Shown: positions 43,686 to 57,214, numbered from the stretch's first letter. The stretch: DNA of 64,000 bases from Carettochelys insculpta (GCF_033958435.1 NC_134137.1:255238501-255302500), one strand, 5' to 3'. The notes: generated from the sequence alone by a model not told the origin. Numbers and translations are program-made.

Positions 43686-43975
43686 TGCACCTTCCCAATC
43701 TTCCCAAGATCCAGCTCCTGGCCCCTGCTGCTGCAGGGCAAACAGGGGCTTCAGCTGCCAGCCCCACTTTGCCCTGCTGAAGCGGGACTCTGGCTCCAGC
43801 CCCACAGCAGCCTGCCAGCCACCTGTGCTGCTGTGGGGCAGCAAGGGCTCCAGCAGCCAAGTTGGTTGCTGAGCCCTGGCAGCATTTCCAACCAGGGGAA
43901 CCAGGGCATGAAGGTGCTGGTACGCAGTACTGGCATGTACCACCAGAAAAAAAGCCCTGGGCACCCAGCCAGTTC
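43686..43975. repeat. GC-rich hAT-like non-autonomous fragment
   Basis: A GC-rich stretch with CTGCTGCAGGGCAAACAGGG, GGCTCCAGCAGCC and GGTACGCAGTACTGGCATGTACC. It resembles reptile hAT-derived repeats ending in a GGTACCGGCAAGTACC-like hairpin. The open frames here are compositional. Confidence 0.35.
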
Positions 43976-45386
43976 CCTTGAGAATTCAGTGTTGAGATTC
44001 AGTGGTGAAGCAGCTTTGAGTTGACATGCTTGGAGGGGAGCAAGTGAATAAGTCATGAAACCCACAGTTTTGATCTGCAGGTATTGGGCCCAAAGGCAAG
44101 CAGCCAGTTACTCTGGGAGGTTCCCAGCTGGGCCTCAGTGGTGAAGCAAATGATATGGAAAGAGGCGCATGTTCTAACATCACTTAATGCCCTTTCACTC
44201 TTTGTCAGCCAGGAACCAGTCACCTGAAAGGATTAGTGTACAGTTGGGTGAATTGAGAGTGAGATTTTTGTAAGGGGGTTTGTTTAATCATAGGCCCACA
44301 GAGCTTCAGGGCAAAACCAGGACCTTTTCCAGCAGGTGACTGTAAACAGGTCTGAAATGGTGCAGCAGAAAACATGAAGGGGCACTGCTTCACACCCAAA
44401 GGTAGGGAGAATGGGGCACACCTCTGCGCAAACAGTGGATGTATTTTTGGCTGGGCATAGGGTGGGAATTGTTAAATACCTGGGAACCTGGACAGGAGTG
44501 AGTGTCTAGTGCAGGCACTCATTCCACTGGGGGACCCAGCTCCCTGACAAACCAGAGCTGAAAGTGAATTAAAGGGAAGGTATCCCTTAAAGGAACCAGG
44601 CCCCTAACCCTGGCATATGGATCTGGGATTCTAAGTTAAATACATGTATGTCTGGTATAGAATTCAGTCACCCCTTGTAGTTTGTGGGTGATTAAGGCAA
44701 AAAAGTGGAACACCATTCCTTGTATGTCATAGCATAGAGGATTTCATGGAAATGTCTAATTTAGGACTTGTTAGATTCTTACATCTTTGTGTCATTTAAA
44801 ATTATCAGTTAGACGTATAATACAATGCGAAAACATTATTAACACTGGCCTCCCATAAACTATGTGAAGAGGAAGAATGTTATTTTGTATCCTATCAGAA
44901 TTATACGACTGTGTTTTCAAAGGCTAGACAGGAAAGGGTAAAGTTTATAAGTAAGAAGTTGACACACCTACACTAGAGATCTGGACTCCTCTTGAACTCA
45001 ACACTATGAATGATTGTTGGTACATCTTATCTGCTAAGACTTATCTTGTTCACATTTCAGGTGCTATAACTGCTCAACAAAGCAGTTCTGGCACCTAGAA
45101 TGTGAATGATATGACACTTACCTGATATACCCATAAAGTATTTCAGATTAATTCATCATAAATCTGTATGTCTTCCCATTTCAGTTTGAAGACAACTACT
45201 GTACAGTACACATCAAAATGAAAGATGAGGATGAGCCATTAGGTTCTCACACTTTGTTCTCTGGGGACTTTCTGCTTCTCAGAATACAGAACTAGTCATT
45301 TGGCACTTTTTGTTATTCTTTTTAAATGAAAGTGAGTTTAGTTTCTCTAAAGGGTCCCAAACTCTCAGCCCTGAAAACTGGAGAGG
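43976..45386. other. Non-coding spacer
   Basis: No recognised features. Confidence 0.45.
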
Positions 45387-45480
45387 CAAGGTAGGTGAGG
45401 TAGTATCTTTGATTGGGACCATCTTCTGTTGACAGAAACAGAAGCTTTGAGCTAATCCAGAGAGCCCCAGAAACAGAAAG
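45387..45480 (-). repeat. PLE-like tail, subfamily C fragment
   Basis: AAGGTAGGTGAGGTAGTATC, then GATTGGGACCATCTTCTGTTG and GAAGCTTTGAGCTAATCC match the left arm of the repeat at 57632-57741 (AAGGTAGGTGAGGCAAGATC, TTATTGGACCAGC). Orientation is set by analogy with the other PLE tails. Confidence 0.5.
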
Positions 45481-47912
45481 TCAGAGTGATGTTAGCTTGA
45501 TGGTGACAATCTTCAGGCTAACTGGATTATACCAAAACTTAATTTCCACAATTTTTAATGCCATACCAAGCTGTATTTATTTGCATCTAAAATTGCACCA
45601 TACAAACACACTTTGACAAACCAAAAACAAACCAAAAACAAACCTCTGAGGAAAACCGTTTCATAGAAGCCCTTATGCTCATGCCCGAGTGCCCCCAAAA
45701 TGTGGGGTCATTTGGCTTTTGTTTTTAAAAATTATTCATTTCATAAATAAAGAATCCTCTAAGAAACTTGCAGCATTATTTACAATAAAGTAGTGAAACC
45801 CTGAACATTTTAAATGGCTTTCATAAATAATGTGTCCCCCTCACGGCAATCTTTGGCAGGATTCGTGTTATTGTGATATATGGTTATGGTTGAGAATTCC
45901 AATGCACATAAAAAGAAATTCAACCTTATTGGTCCCTTTGCAATGATGAGGCCCTACATTGTTGGCATGTATTAAAATGTGAATTAAAAACACAAACTAT
46001 AAAAAATAGCTTTAAGCAAAATTGGAACAGAACCCAGTTATCTTTTCTATGGGATATTATAATTGTGCTTCCTGGTTCTTCTGTGTTTAGATTTTTGACC
46101 AGAGCTTGAAAACTTTTGCCTACAGATTGTATTATCACATAATGCATTTTGGTTTACATTACGACGGCAGCAGTGGTCACATAAGCAGGTTTTAGGAATG
46201 TCTGTAAAAGTGAATTCAAGGTTTATTGCCATACTGTGATTGAAAGAGAGCGTTAGTTCCAAAAAGGCAGTTATCAGGATTGTGAAACATTTGGGACAGA
46301 ATTTACAGACACATGAGCTAGTTAAAAATGGAAATTTAAACGCCTAAGGGGCCTTTTGTTCTCTAACACAGTGACTAGACGGTCCAGTCCTAAGAGCGTA
46401 TAGCGCCATTCTTCTCACAGCTGTATTAGAGCCACTTGAGCTTTTGTCCTTTGCAGAGGGGAGAAGCTGTGCTCCCCATCTGCTTGGAGCAAGTGGGTGT
46501 TAACAAGAAGAATATCATGTTGGGCCATGGTGGAGGAGCTCTGTTTCTTTCTCCCCCAAATACTAGCCTGCAGAGACAGATGGGCATAAAAAGAGAACCA
46601 GCCTGAACCTTTTCAAAGCCTGCAGTAAGTTACTTTTCCCCCTGAGCAAGAGGGGAGTGTGGGAAGACTTGTGACCTTCTGAAGCTGAGGGCTAAGTGCC
46701 AAAAGCACAAGCTAGTCCCAGAAGCCAGATGAAGTTGTACAGGAGACTGGATTAACTGAAAAGATTCTAACTGATTAAGGATTAAATGTTGCCTCTTCCA
46801 AACCAAAGGTCAGATTCTGCTAATCTTATTGACAAGCTGCAGCATGTATTCACATGAGCATATATGGCATTAGTGTACAACCACTCTGAGCAGCAGTAGG
46901 GACCCACATCAGTGTTCTACAGAAAGAAAAAGCAACACGTAACTGAACACTTGGAGGGCTGTGATGTTATTTTAAACAGCAATCAGGGCACATCGTATTT
47001 GGAAGGAAGTTTACTTCTGCAAGCTGTTGAATGTGATAGGGTGTTTTCCACTAACTTATAAACTGGTCGACTTTTGTGGAGGCTTTTGGAAAATATGAAA
47101 CCAGCAATTGTTTAAAATGTGGGGGGGGGGGTGGGGGGGCTTGCTGAAAACCGGCTGATTGCTATCTTTGAAGTATTTGTTTGACTAACACAAGTGGATA
47201 GTTATTTCACAGGAAAATCCCTGGTTATATCTCTGGACCCTACATACACTTCTCAACTCTTTCATATTCTACTGAATTTCAACACCAACAGTCACTCAGA
47301 AAGCTTATTTACCTGAAAGGGCATGATTCACTATTACTGTAAACCCCTTTACTCCATTCTGGTAGCACAAAAAGGCTTTATATGTGGTCTGGAAAAGGCA
47401 TCTTGCAAATATATCCTGGGCATATGGCCTCCCAGTGTTGGTGAAGAACCATTATAAAGGCTCCAGGCTCACTCTCCTGAACTATGGCACAGAATAGAGG
47501 GGTGGCTGGTGTCCATGGCACTACAGTTTTGCCTTACCTCCTAGGGATCATAAGGGTCTGTGAATAGCTGGTGGTTAAGTTAGAGCAGCTCTGAGATTCC
47601 AGTCCTGAAGGGATAGCCTTATATAAAAGAGGGAATCATACTGGGGGGAAAGGGAGCCTTTGGCCTTGAGCTGACATCACGTTTGAGAGGAAGGCAAAAA
47701 TGATAGAAAAATAATGTGGCATTATTTTCCATTCAAGTGATCATACTCAAGTTCCAAATGGAACCAGATCTCACCTGGGATGAAATTCACCCCATGCAGA
47801 GAACTGACGTGCTATGAGAAGGGGTGAATTTCATTCCCTTAGAACTCCTGGGATATTTAATTGATCTACACAAATAATACTTCCTCTGCCTTTATCAAGC
47901 CTTTTACATCAA
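45481..47912. other. Non-coding spacer with G-rich run
   Basis: No gene recognised. A (CCAAAAACAAA)n-like stretch lies at 45617-45643. A run of 18 guanines interrupted by one T lies at 47121-47139 and could form a G-quadruplex on the plus strand. Confidence 0.5.
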
Positions 47913-48622
47913 GGCTGCGTCTACACGTGCACGCTACTTTGAAGTAGCGGCAGTAACTTCGAAATAGCGCCCGTCACGTCTACACGTGTTGGGCGCTATT
48001 TCGAAGTTGAAATCGACGTTAGGCGGCGAGACGTCGAAGTCGCTAACCCCATGAGCGGATGGGAATAGCGCCCTACTTCGACGTTCAACATCGAAGTAGG
48101 GACGTGTAGACGATCCGCGTCCCGCAACATCGAAATAGCGGGGTCCTCCATGGCGGCCATCAGCTGGGGGGTTGAGAGATACTCTCTCTCCAGCCCTTGC
48201 GGGGCTCTGTGGTCACCGTGGGCAGCAGCCCTTAGCCCAGGGCTTCTGGCTGCTGCTGCTGCAGCTGGGGGTCCGTGCTGCATATACAGGGTCTGCAACT
48301 AGTTGTTGGCTCTGTGTATCTTGCACTGTTTAATGAAAGTGTGTCTGGGAGGGGCCCTTTAAGGGAGCGGCTTGCTGTTGAGTCCGCCCCGTGACCCTGT
48401 CTGCAGCTGTGCCTGGCTCCCTTATTTCGATGTGTGCTACTTTGACGTGTAGACGTTCCCTCGCTGCGCCTATTTCGATGTCGGGCTGCGCAACGTCGAA
48501 GTTGAACATCGACGTTGCCAGCCCTGGAGGACGTGTAGACGTTATTCGTCGAAATAGACTATTTCGATGTCGCAACATCGAAATAAGCTATTTCGATGTT
48601 GGGTGCACGTGTAGACGTAGCC
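47913..48622. mobile_element. Internal-deletion Harbinger derivative, 710 bp, copy 2
   Basis: A near-twin of 27775-28485 in the same orientation, with ends GGCTGCGTCTACACGTGC and complement GGGCTACGTCTACACGTGC. An exact CAA duplication flanks it (47910-47912 and 48623-48625). Like the twin, it joins the left ~300 and right ~390 bases of an element-1-type parent and retains the transposase start region on the minus strand near 48280-48240. Its terminal arms are less mutated than those of element 1. Confidence 0.92.
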
Positions 48623-49325
48623 CAAGGCTCTCAACATGCTTTGCAAACATCAATTGGCTTAACAGCAACTCTGGAACATGAGACTACTCAAGCTCCTTTC
48701 ATAGAGAGGGCAACAAGAAACAAGAAGAGATTATTCAAGTAGATCAAAGGCATCCTGAACCCTCCACATGAACTCAAGTGTAGCTGGAAAGGAGGTTGTG
48801 GGAATAAGGAAAACGGGAGCCAGTTCAACCTATCTGGATTCTTCTTCTCCCAGACCTACCTGCTGAATAAAATATCCACTCCTCTAGGGGCCATCATGGT
48901 CATGGAGATAATACTTTCAAGGGGCCCATGGTGATAAGTGTGAGAGGCAAAGGATATCAATGTGATTTTTTTTTTTTTTGCTGCAGAGTCCAGAGATCCC
49001 TGCAGATCTAAATTAAAGTAACGTAATCCCTCATTCTTGTATTACCCCAATGAAGAAACAAGTAGAAACTTTTACAAGTTTCAGCTCTCAGCTCCTCTCC
49101 CCACGGCAGAGGGTAATTCTATATAGAGAGAAATAGGATCCTATACGTGATCCTTAACTGTACAGTAAATTAGTCTCAGTAACCTATATGAGAGGTACCC
49201 TCTGAACAAATAGAAAATCACAGCTAGCGTGGATACCATCACTTACCAATTACTCACAAATGAAATTTTAGAACCTGACCAGAAAACTACAGACTACTTT
49301 CAATTTAGGTAACTTTTAGGTATAA
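48623..49325. other. Non-coding spacer
   Basis: Contains a T(14) run at 48966-48979. Otherwise nothing recognised. Confidence 0.45.
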
Positions 49326-49557
49326 GGGTATTTCCACACAGCAGCCTTATTTTGAAATAAACTATTCTGGAAGAGCTATTTCAGAAGAGCTTATTTTGAA
49401 ATAATGCTGCAACACACAATGTAATTGCTAGTTTGAAATTTCAAAAGAGCAGTTGGCTTATTTTGTAAGCATCATTCTATGAGGAATAGCATCTGTTTCG
49501 AAATAGGTGTTGTTAATAGCTGTTATTTCAAAATAACTATGCTGTGTAGACCTACCC
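49326..49557. mobile_element. Tourist-like MITE, 232 bp, TSD TAA
   Basis: Ends GGGTATTTCCACACAGCA and complement GGGTAGGTCTACACAGCA, continuing inward through TTATTTTGAAATAA on both sides. Flanked by TAA (49323-49325 and 49558-49560), the classical TWA target of Harbinger/Tourist elements. Non-coding and AT-rich. Confidence 0.82.
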
Positions 49558-51270
49558 TAACAATTAATTCAAATAAAATGTATTTTTAATAAGTTATTTT
49601 ATAGCATGACCACAGTAACACCCACAGTTGGTCACACTCATTTGGAAGAAGTGACCCAAATCTTTGCCCAGAATTTATAATTGGCAATGGTAGTAGTTGG
49701 AGGGAAAGTGTAAAACAATTGAGTGTTTTTGTTAAAAACATTATAATGATATATTTTTCATTTCTTTTAAACAATCATGGCTATAAATTTCTTCCAGGAG
49801 ACATCATTTCCCACACAGTACTGGAATTACCTCTGGGACTTCATTTTCCTCAAGACAAAACATGAATTCTTTAGCAGTGTACATTAATATTTGTGTGTAT
49901 GTACTGTTTATTGTGCAATAGATTAAGACTCCTGCAATCTTAGAATAATAGGTGGAAGTTCTCACTGCTTCACCACAATTGTAGCTTTCTAAACCTGATT
50001 TACATTTCAATTAAGGGCCCATATTTCACCAGTTACTTTTGTCAGATTGGTACCCTGTGTACTTATGCAAAAGCAAGAATGAGCTGATGTGGCTACCTAA
50101 CTATTGAAATGAAGGATACCAAATGATAAATGGATCAGTTAGGACTAGGAAAGCAGATTTGAATTTATGGTGCACTACAATGTATTTCAGCATAGTGAAG
50201 CCACAGAGGTGACTATCTTTAAAATTTAAACCAGCTTGAAGATGGGGTTTGCTAGTACTGAAATGAATAGCAAACTATTTGAAAACCCCCTTTACTTTTT
50301 GCACTAGATTCCAATTATGGAAAAAGAGGCATAATGTCGGAGTAAAGACACTGATCTGGGCCATGGGCTTCAGGCCCCAGTTCTATCAGAGTATTCCCAT
50401 GTGACCATAAGGGTATGTCTGCACAACAAGCAGCTCAGGCTTTGAGATTTTCTGCTGACAGACTCAAGCTTGTGGAAGTCATGCCACTATGCTAAATATA
50501 GCTCTGGAAATATTGGCGCTTCTGCTCTGAACCTATCTACACAACTGTTTAACAGGATAGCATGGGTGAACTCTGCGGACCCAGGCTCTGAGACTTGCTG
50601 CCACTCACTGTATAGCTATACTCTGGCTTTTTTTGTACTTCTTTTCTGCATGTGAGAACAAATACCAATACTTCCTGCCACCCCTCCTTCATCTGCCTTT
50701 GGTCTTGTCTGTGTGGACTGTAAGAACTGTCTTTCGTGGCATCTATGTACCAAACCTCTGTTCCTCTTTCCTAAATTATAGTCTAATAACTAAGAGAGGT
50801 AAAACTACTTGAGAAAGAAATTATGTCCAGACAGACTGGAGATGTGGGATGAAACTATTCTTAAACTTAGGGAATATGGCAAGCAAGAGAACAATAGCAC
50901 ATACAGAAAAGAGTTACCTGTGTCAGAGCCTAGGCTCCAGGCCAAGTTTGAACATCTATACTACTATTTTATACTGCTTCCCGTAGCCCAAGCCTTATGT
51001 GTTCAATTAGCTGGCCTGGGTTCTCAGATTCACTGCTGTGGGTTTTTAAATCACAGTTTAAACATATCTTCTGAGTTGTTTATTGGTCTTTTAGCCAAGG
51101 AAAAGGTGACTTTGTCTAAGAATTATCAACCTGATTGTTAGCCTTACATCTATCAACTGATTGGGGTTAAATTCAACTCCCTTAAAGGGCTGGTCCACCC
51201 TGTGATAAGGTTCATTTCAAATAGATCTGGTTAGTTTTTGGTGGGACATCCCACCCTCATCCATCCTCCA
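49558..51270. other. Non-coding spacer
   Basis: No gene recognised. AGGGTATGTCTGCACAACAA at 50408-50427 resembles a single Harbinger-type MITE end, but no partner end was found. Confidence 0.4.
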
Positions 51271-51295
51271 CCCCCCCCCCCCCCCAAAAAAAAAA
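51271..51295. repeat. C(15)A(10) low-complexity run
   Basis: Fifteen cytosines followed directly by ten adenines. A simple homopolymer junction with no adjacent retroposon recognised. Confidence 0.85.
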
Positions 51296-51584
51296 CCCTG
51301 GAAAATACATTGAAACTGAAAGATTTTGTAAAAATTTACTAAATTAAATTTTTAAGTAAGGTTTCTCAGATTCTGAAAAATTTTGGTCAAAACCAGAGAA
51401 AAAAGCCACTCCATGACAGCCAAGAAGAATGAGAACTCACTTGCAATATGAGAGGCCCAAATTCAAGCCTCTCTTCTGGAATAGAAGACTAATGTGAATG
51501 TGATTTTGAGTCCAGTCCCTGCTCTAAAATCAGTCACAGGCATATGCCATAACCATTGGGCTTTTGGCTATTCTGAGCAGTGGT

Positions 51585-51633
51585 TCTCTCTCTCTCTCTC
51601 TCTCCCCCTCTCTCTCTTTCTTTCTCCCCCCTC
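51585..51633. repeat. (CT)n microsatellite
   Basis: A mostly CT dinucleotide tract, interrupted by short C runs and TTTC units. The open frames spanning it (Ser/Leu repeats) are translation of the tract. Confidence 0.9.
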
Positions 51634-53609
51634 CACCCAAAAAAAAGTTCAGGAGGGTCTTTTCTTCATTTCACATTTGGAAAAAAATGTCAAGTATCAA
51701 AGCCTTAGCTTTTTGCAAAAAAATGGAAATAGAGTTTTCTGCACATCCCTAGTTCCAAATTCTCTGAGACAGCAACAACTTAGAACTTTTTCATTAAATC
51801 ATATTCCTGCATATTGACAAGCTGCAAAAAGAATTAAGGAACACAGGGTTAAAGATTAGATTACCTACAGATTTTTTGTCTTTTTGGATTCTTAACTACT
51901 ACTGGATACTCTGATGATTCCTCTCAAGACCTTTTGATATCAACAGCTAGTGAGAAGACAATTCTCAGTCCTATAGACTCGGACTTGGCCATGGCGGTCC
52001 ATGTATGACAGGGCATTTATAATCTCTAGTTTTGATTACTGCAGTTTTACATTCATAGGAATGACGCAACCACCACTCAGAAGCTCAAGTGTATGCTTCT
52101 CAAAGTACCTCATTCCAGTACTTTGCTTGTTACAGCAGCTCAGATACTCAATACAAAGTCAGGTTCCAAGTCTTGGTTATGATTTCCGTAGGTCATGTTT
52201 CAGTCTATGTGAAGAACCTGGTAGTTAATATTTTAAGTTGCTCAAACTCCATGGTAATAAATAGTATAGGTATAGATAGCAGATATAATAAAAATGAATC
52301 TCACTGGCTCTATGTCACTAATGATGACTATCACACCTTTTCAACCTTTTCCCCCAAAAGCCCTTCATTAGCATACATTGCACACTAACCACACAATTCC
52401 CAGTCTAGTCACTAGGTGTTAGTGTCAGATTTTGAGAAGGAAGATGCCCCTACTGAACAAGGAATGTGGACAAGAAGTCATCTATTGGTTACAGCTAAAG
52501 AGATTCTGGACCACCACAGTCACTTTCCATTTGGTGGCACTTTTTGATTTAAATCCAACCACGAAACAATCTAAGCTACCAGCAGTAGTTAAGTTTCATA
52601 GAAGACAGATTCTCATTGATCTTGCTCAAGAGCAGTAGATTACACACAGCTGCAATTGATAAAATCATTCACATCGGGTGTCAATTTAGGACTGCATGCT
52701 GCAGGGTGGCATGGTACATTCTGTTGTTGATGCTGGCCAGCAGAAGGTCAAGATTCTTCAAACTGCATTTTGCTTTACTGTAACTTTCTATTGTTTCTTT
52801 TGTGTGTTCTACTTAGTTGATTCTATCTAAAGGTAAGGCACAGAAATTTTCGGAGAGTTTGAGCATGCCCTTCACTTTGAAGTTTTGATAAATAGAGCCC
52901 AAACACAGGAGGGAAAAACCACAAGCAAGTTCACTAATTGTAACTCTAACATTCTGATTGGTCATGCTTATGTGAAAAACTTTGTTATCACCTACCATAT
53001 TCAGATAAAAACTTTCCCAGGACATTGCAGCAATAAAGAATTGCAGAAATGATGAAGGCTTGACCATAAATCTTGACAGAGAACAGCAATGTGCTACATT
53101 ACTACAGACTATCACAAATGAACTGTCGAAACAAGTATATTATAAACCCCAGCTCTGTCACACATAGTTTTAAGATGTGCTGTCCTGGACAAAAAAAGGA
53201 CAGCCTTGTTTACACTAAAACCAGAGACCAGAACATTGACCTCTAAGGTCAGATCAAGTGTAAAGTAGCCTGAAACAACAAACAAGAAATGTTAAATGTG
53301 CGGATTTCATTCCTGCAGTTTATTGGTGCATGTACACAGTTTTAGCATTCAATCCTGCAAACTGGTGCTGAGTCCTCAGACTTCCAGAAACTTCCAAAGA
53401 CATTGGGGGTGCTCAGCAACTTGGAGGATTTCACTTTTATCAGAGGCAAAGGGTGGTTGAAAGCAAAGGGGCCAGATTCTGATATCATAGTGGTTTTTTA
53501 TACTGGTGTGTCTCTATCGACGTCAGTGGAGTTACTCCTGATTAGCGCTATTGTAAGTGAATAAAACCTACAAACAGCTCCTCTTAAAAAGATGATAGGA
53601 GAGAACAGT
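51634..53609. other. Non-coding spacer
   Basis: AT-rich, no recognised gene or repeat. Confidence 0.45.
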
Positions 53610-53633
53610 AAAAAAAAAAAAAAAAAAAAAAAA
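53610..53633. repeat. A(24) homopolymer
   Basis: Twenty-four adenines. No retroposon body was recognised upstream. Confidence 0.85.
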
Positions 53634-54224
53634 CCAAACAAAAAATATTCTTTTCTGCTAAATTCTGTTCTAGACCTGGGTGAATATTATAACACCATTT
53701 CCTGTGAATGTTTGTTTGAATTTTAATATGATTTTTTCCAGCCATCTTCAGAACCCTTTTGTTTGGGTTCCAGGAATATTCATGCAGCTGAATTTCATTA
53801 GCACAGATTTTAAGCTCACACTCAAATACTAATGGAAAGCAAATTTTAAATTTGGCTTCAGCTAGCAGCTGCACCAGAAATCTGTTATGAGAATTATATA
53901 CTCCTACAGTCAAGAGAATAGAAGCCATCCCAAATAACTTGGGACTGATAATGATTTAGGAGCACAGTTTGAATTTCAGATAACAACTACTCAAGAAGCA
54001 GTCCTGGAAGCCATGACATTCATTGGACAAGACTCTACTTTTATGCGCTGTTAGGATTAATTTCATGAGCTTCTGTATAAAACTTTATTGTACTCTTTGT
54101 GAGGCCATGATCTTGTAAACTTTACTAATACTTAGCACTCATATAATTACAGATTTTCAAAATGCTGCACAAACATTAACAATTAATGCCTGCAATACCA
54201 TTATAACACACAAAAATTAATACC

Positions 54225-54345
54225 AGTTTTACAGATGGAATAATTGTTACAGAATTTCAGTAACATGTCTAAAGTGCCTCAGAGAGACCTAAAGATTCAA
54301 AGCAGGGACAAGGACTCACGAGTTCCTATTTTCCAGCTGAATAGC
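54225..54345 (+). repeat. MIR-like SINE tail
   Basis: TTTTACAGATGGAATAATTG, then CAGTAACATGTCTAAAGTGCC, then CAAAGCAGGGACAAGGACTC follow the MIR/CORE 3' order. Diverged. Confidence 0.5.
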
Positions 54346-54682
54346 CCACAAACACATCTATTGCAAAGCACTATCAAATCACCATGTTGCTCACTGATTA
54401 ATAAGGGACAGACTGTAATGCCTCTATTTAGATTGTGAAGTACCTGTACCAGTATCCGTAGTCCCTTTAAGATCAACAGGGCATCTTCCAGCTTAAGGTA
54501 CTAGGCAGCAGGAATAAGATTAGCAGAACCTACTCACAAAGTAGTTCAGATGTCGCCTTTAAAATTTTTAACATCTGAACTTGTTTTAGGTTTTTGTAAT
54601 CACATGTTGCAAGTTGATACTTTTACTACACTTTTCCTGTAGTGATTATCAATGTTCAGAGACCTTTTGCAAAGACCATACA

Positions 54683-54896
54683 GAGATTATCATCAGAGAG
54701 GTAGCCGTGTTAGTCTGTATCTTCGAGAACAACAAGAAGTCTTGTGGCACCTTATAGACTAACAGATATTTTGGAGCATAAGCTTCCGTGGGTAAAGACC
54801 CGCTCATGCATCTGATGAAGCAGGTCTTTGCCCACAAAAGCTTATGCTCCAAAATATCTGTTAGTCTCTGAGGTGCCACAGGACTTCTTGTTGTTC
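54683..54896. mobile_element. PLE subfamily-B fold-back
   Basis: The left arm (minus tail) contains AGAGAGGTAGCCGTGTTAGTC, AACAACAAGAAGTCTTGTGG and TAACAGATATTTTGGAGCAT. The right arm is its inverse (ATGCTCCAAAATATCTGTTA, CCACAGGACTTCTTGTTGTT). The loop holds GGGTAAAGACCCGC. CATACAGAGATTAT (left) and CATGCAAGAGATTGAT (right) are a possible but imperfect target duplication. The arms match the fragment at 63935-64000 and are related to 12164-13081. Confidence 0.72.
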
Positions 54897-55153
54897 ATGC
54901 AAGAGATTGATAGACATCTCAAACCGAAGTATGGACAAGACCTACATTTTGAGGATTTATGTGGGTTATAAATGGTGAAAAGATTTATGCTATGCTAGTG
55001 CTCTGCACAGGAATGGATTTCATGCTGTCTTATTCTTCAATAGCTCCTGGGCAGTTATACATTGTCATATCATATCTCTTAGAAAAAAACAAACTGATCA
55101 GTGTATTTGATTCTAACTTCTTGTACAATGTGAAGAGGTGGACACTTCACCAT

Positions 55154-55491
55154 GGTCTTGTCTACACTTGTCCCCAACTTCGAAGGGGGCATGGTAATCA
55201 GGGCAACAGGAGATCACTAATGAAGTGCTGGGGTGAATACGCAGCACTACATTAAACTATTTTTCCCCCTTGGCAACTTTAAAGCGTCAAACTTCAAAGT
55301 GCCAGCATGTGTGTAGCCATGGGTACTTCAAAGTGCCTGCGCTACTTTGAAGTGCATTTACTTCGAAGTTGCCTCAGGGGAGAATTAGCCTAATGAAGTG
55401 CTGCATATTCACTGCAACTCTTCATTAGTAATCTCCTGTGGCCCTGATTATCATGCCCCCTTCAAAGTTGGGGGCAAGTGTAGACCCAGCC
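55154..55491. mobile_element. Palindromic MITE, 338 bp, TSD CAT
   Basis: Ends GGTCTTGTCTACACTTG and complement GGCTGGGTCTACACTTGCCC, continuing through CCCAACTTCGAAGGGGGCAT on both sides, then GCCTAATGAAGTGCTGCATATTCA-type inner arms. Flanked by exact CAT (55151-55153 and 55492-55494). Same family as 34971-35408, with a partly lost left inner arm. Confidence 0.85.
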
Positions 55492-55494
55492 CAT

Positions 55495-57214
55495 AGGGGA
55501 AGATAAACCTTCTAGCAATTAGAATAGCCAAGTATTTAAATAGAGGAAAGTTGATATTCCTGCAAAATTTGCCTCAGGATCTGTATTTTATGCATTATCA
55601 AGATTATCCTCATATAGATGGATATGTTTCACACTCCATCTCCTGCGAAATTGCACAGTAAAGACATGGGACTAATTTTCATGGATTTTGTTAGTTTTAT
55701 GGTGATTTATTTTATACAAGACCACACAAAACCAAACATGCTGTTCACCAGCTCATAAAGGAAGCATGCTCTGAACTTGAGGTAGGAAAAAAGTGTCAGT
55801 TTGAAAAAGTGATAGGAAGTCTTACTGCTTTTCCTTAAATTAAAGGTCATCTTGAGGAAAGAAGTTTCCCATGGCATATTATTTCCCTACATTATGTAAT
55901 ACAATATTAAAATAGCAAAGCCCCTAAAATATTGGCCCCTCAGACTTTTTAAAGTGGGACTGCAATTCCAAATAAGCGCAGTTCAGAAAGAATTAACACA
56001 CTGAAATTCTCAACTGAAAAATAAGAGTAAAATGGCAGATTTTACTAATTTCTATACAGATGTTTGAATATCAAATGCCACTTTCAGTGACAGTGACACT
56101 GACACTGACAGCAGGAAAAAAATCTAACACAATTGGAATATTTTGTTAACCTAATCTACATAATATAGGAGTAACTACAATGCTATTTCTGAATCTGCCA
56201 AAATCTGATACTTCTTTGATGTCTAAATACCATTCAATTGGCCTAATGTAATAGCGTTCTAAAATCTTAAACCTGGATTTCATTTTAATTGGCCTTTAAT
56301 TCACCTCATTGTGACTGAATTAAAAGTAGTTTCCTCAGAATGTTTAATTTGTTAGCTGGCATTAATAAAAATGAATAGAAAAATTAATGTGAATGCATTC
56401 CCTATTTGTGTACAGTAGTGTAACTGAGCATTCAGCCTAATACATTAAGCAGCAAGGAGAATTAGGCATTAGTAATAGCAATTAATTCCTGCATAGGAAG
56501 AATTGGTTAATCAGGATCATTTACCTTGTTGAAAGGAACAATTAATTGTACGCAATTCTGTGCTAACTAAAAACCAATCAACCATTGTCTGAACGATGAG
56601 AAAGTACATAGAAACACACCAATGAAGTCAGGCAAATCAAAGGTTCCTGATAGCAGAAGAACAGAATTGCATATAGGAAAACATTGGTGAACAGAACTCT
56701 TGGACATCATACAAGAAGCTTGAAACCTTGTACGCTGCTATGTTGTGCTTAATGGGAAGTTATTCCAATCCCAGTACCCAGTAGAGAGGGAAGTGCAGCC
56801 GGTCAAATAATATTCTTTACTTTAAAATATTTTGAAAGCTTTTATTTGATTAATCTGCTTTCCATTATTCAACTAGTTCCACTCGCAAGATAATACTCTG
56901 AACCACATGTGCATGTGTCTTGCACAGCTACTGACTGCATCAGAAAAGGATTAAGTGGCAATGGGGAACAAGAATTGTGCCCTACCCCAGAACTTTCACA
57001 GTTATTCTAATTATCATTATTCATAAACAACATGTTCCTTTCCTCTTAAAGACAAATGGAAAGAGCTACACGAAAGTCACTACACCCACTGCTGAAATGC
57101 AGGGCAACACCTTTGCTTCTCAGTTTGTGACACTTTGCCTTAAGACGTTCACTCTGAAAAATGTGTTAGTGTTTTACATACGTTAGTGAATGAAGCATCA
57201 CAACACTCCTCATG
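55495..57214. other. AT-rich spacer
   Basis: No gene. A short imperfect CAGTGACAGTGACACTGACA tandem tract lies at about 56084-56112. Confidence 0.5.

Noticed and set aside
50408..50660. Possible further Harbinger-type MITE
   Set aside because: Only a single end-like motif (GGGTATGTCTGCACAACA) is present. No inverted partner or duplication was found.
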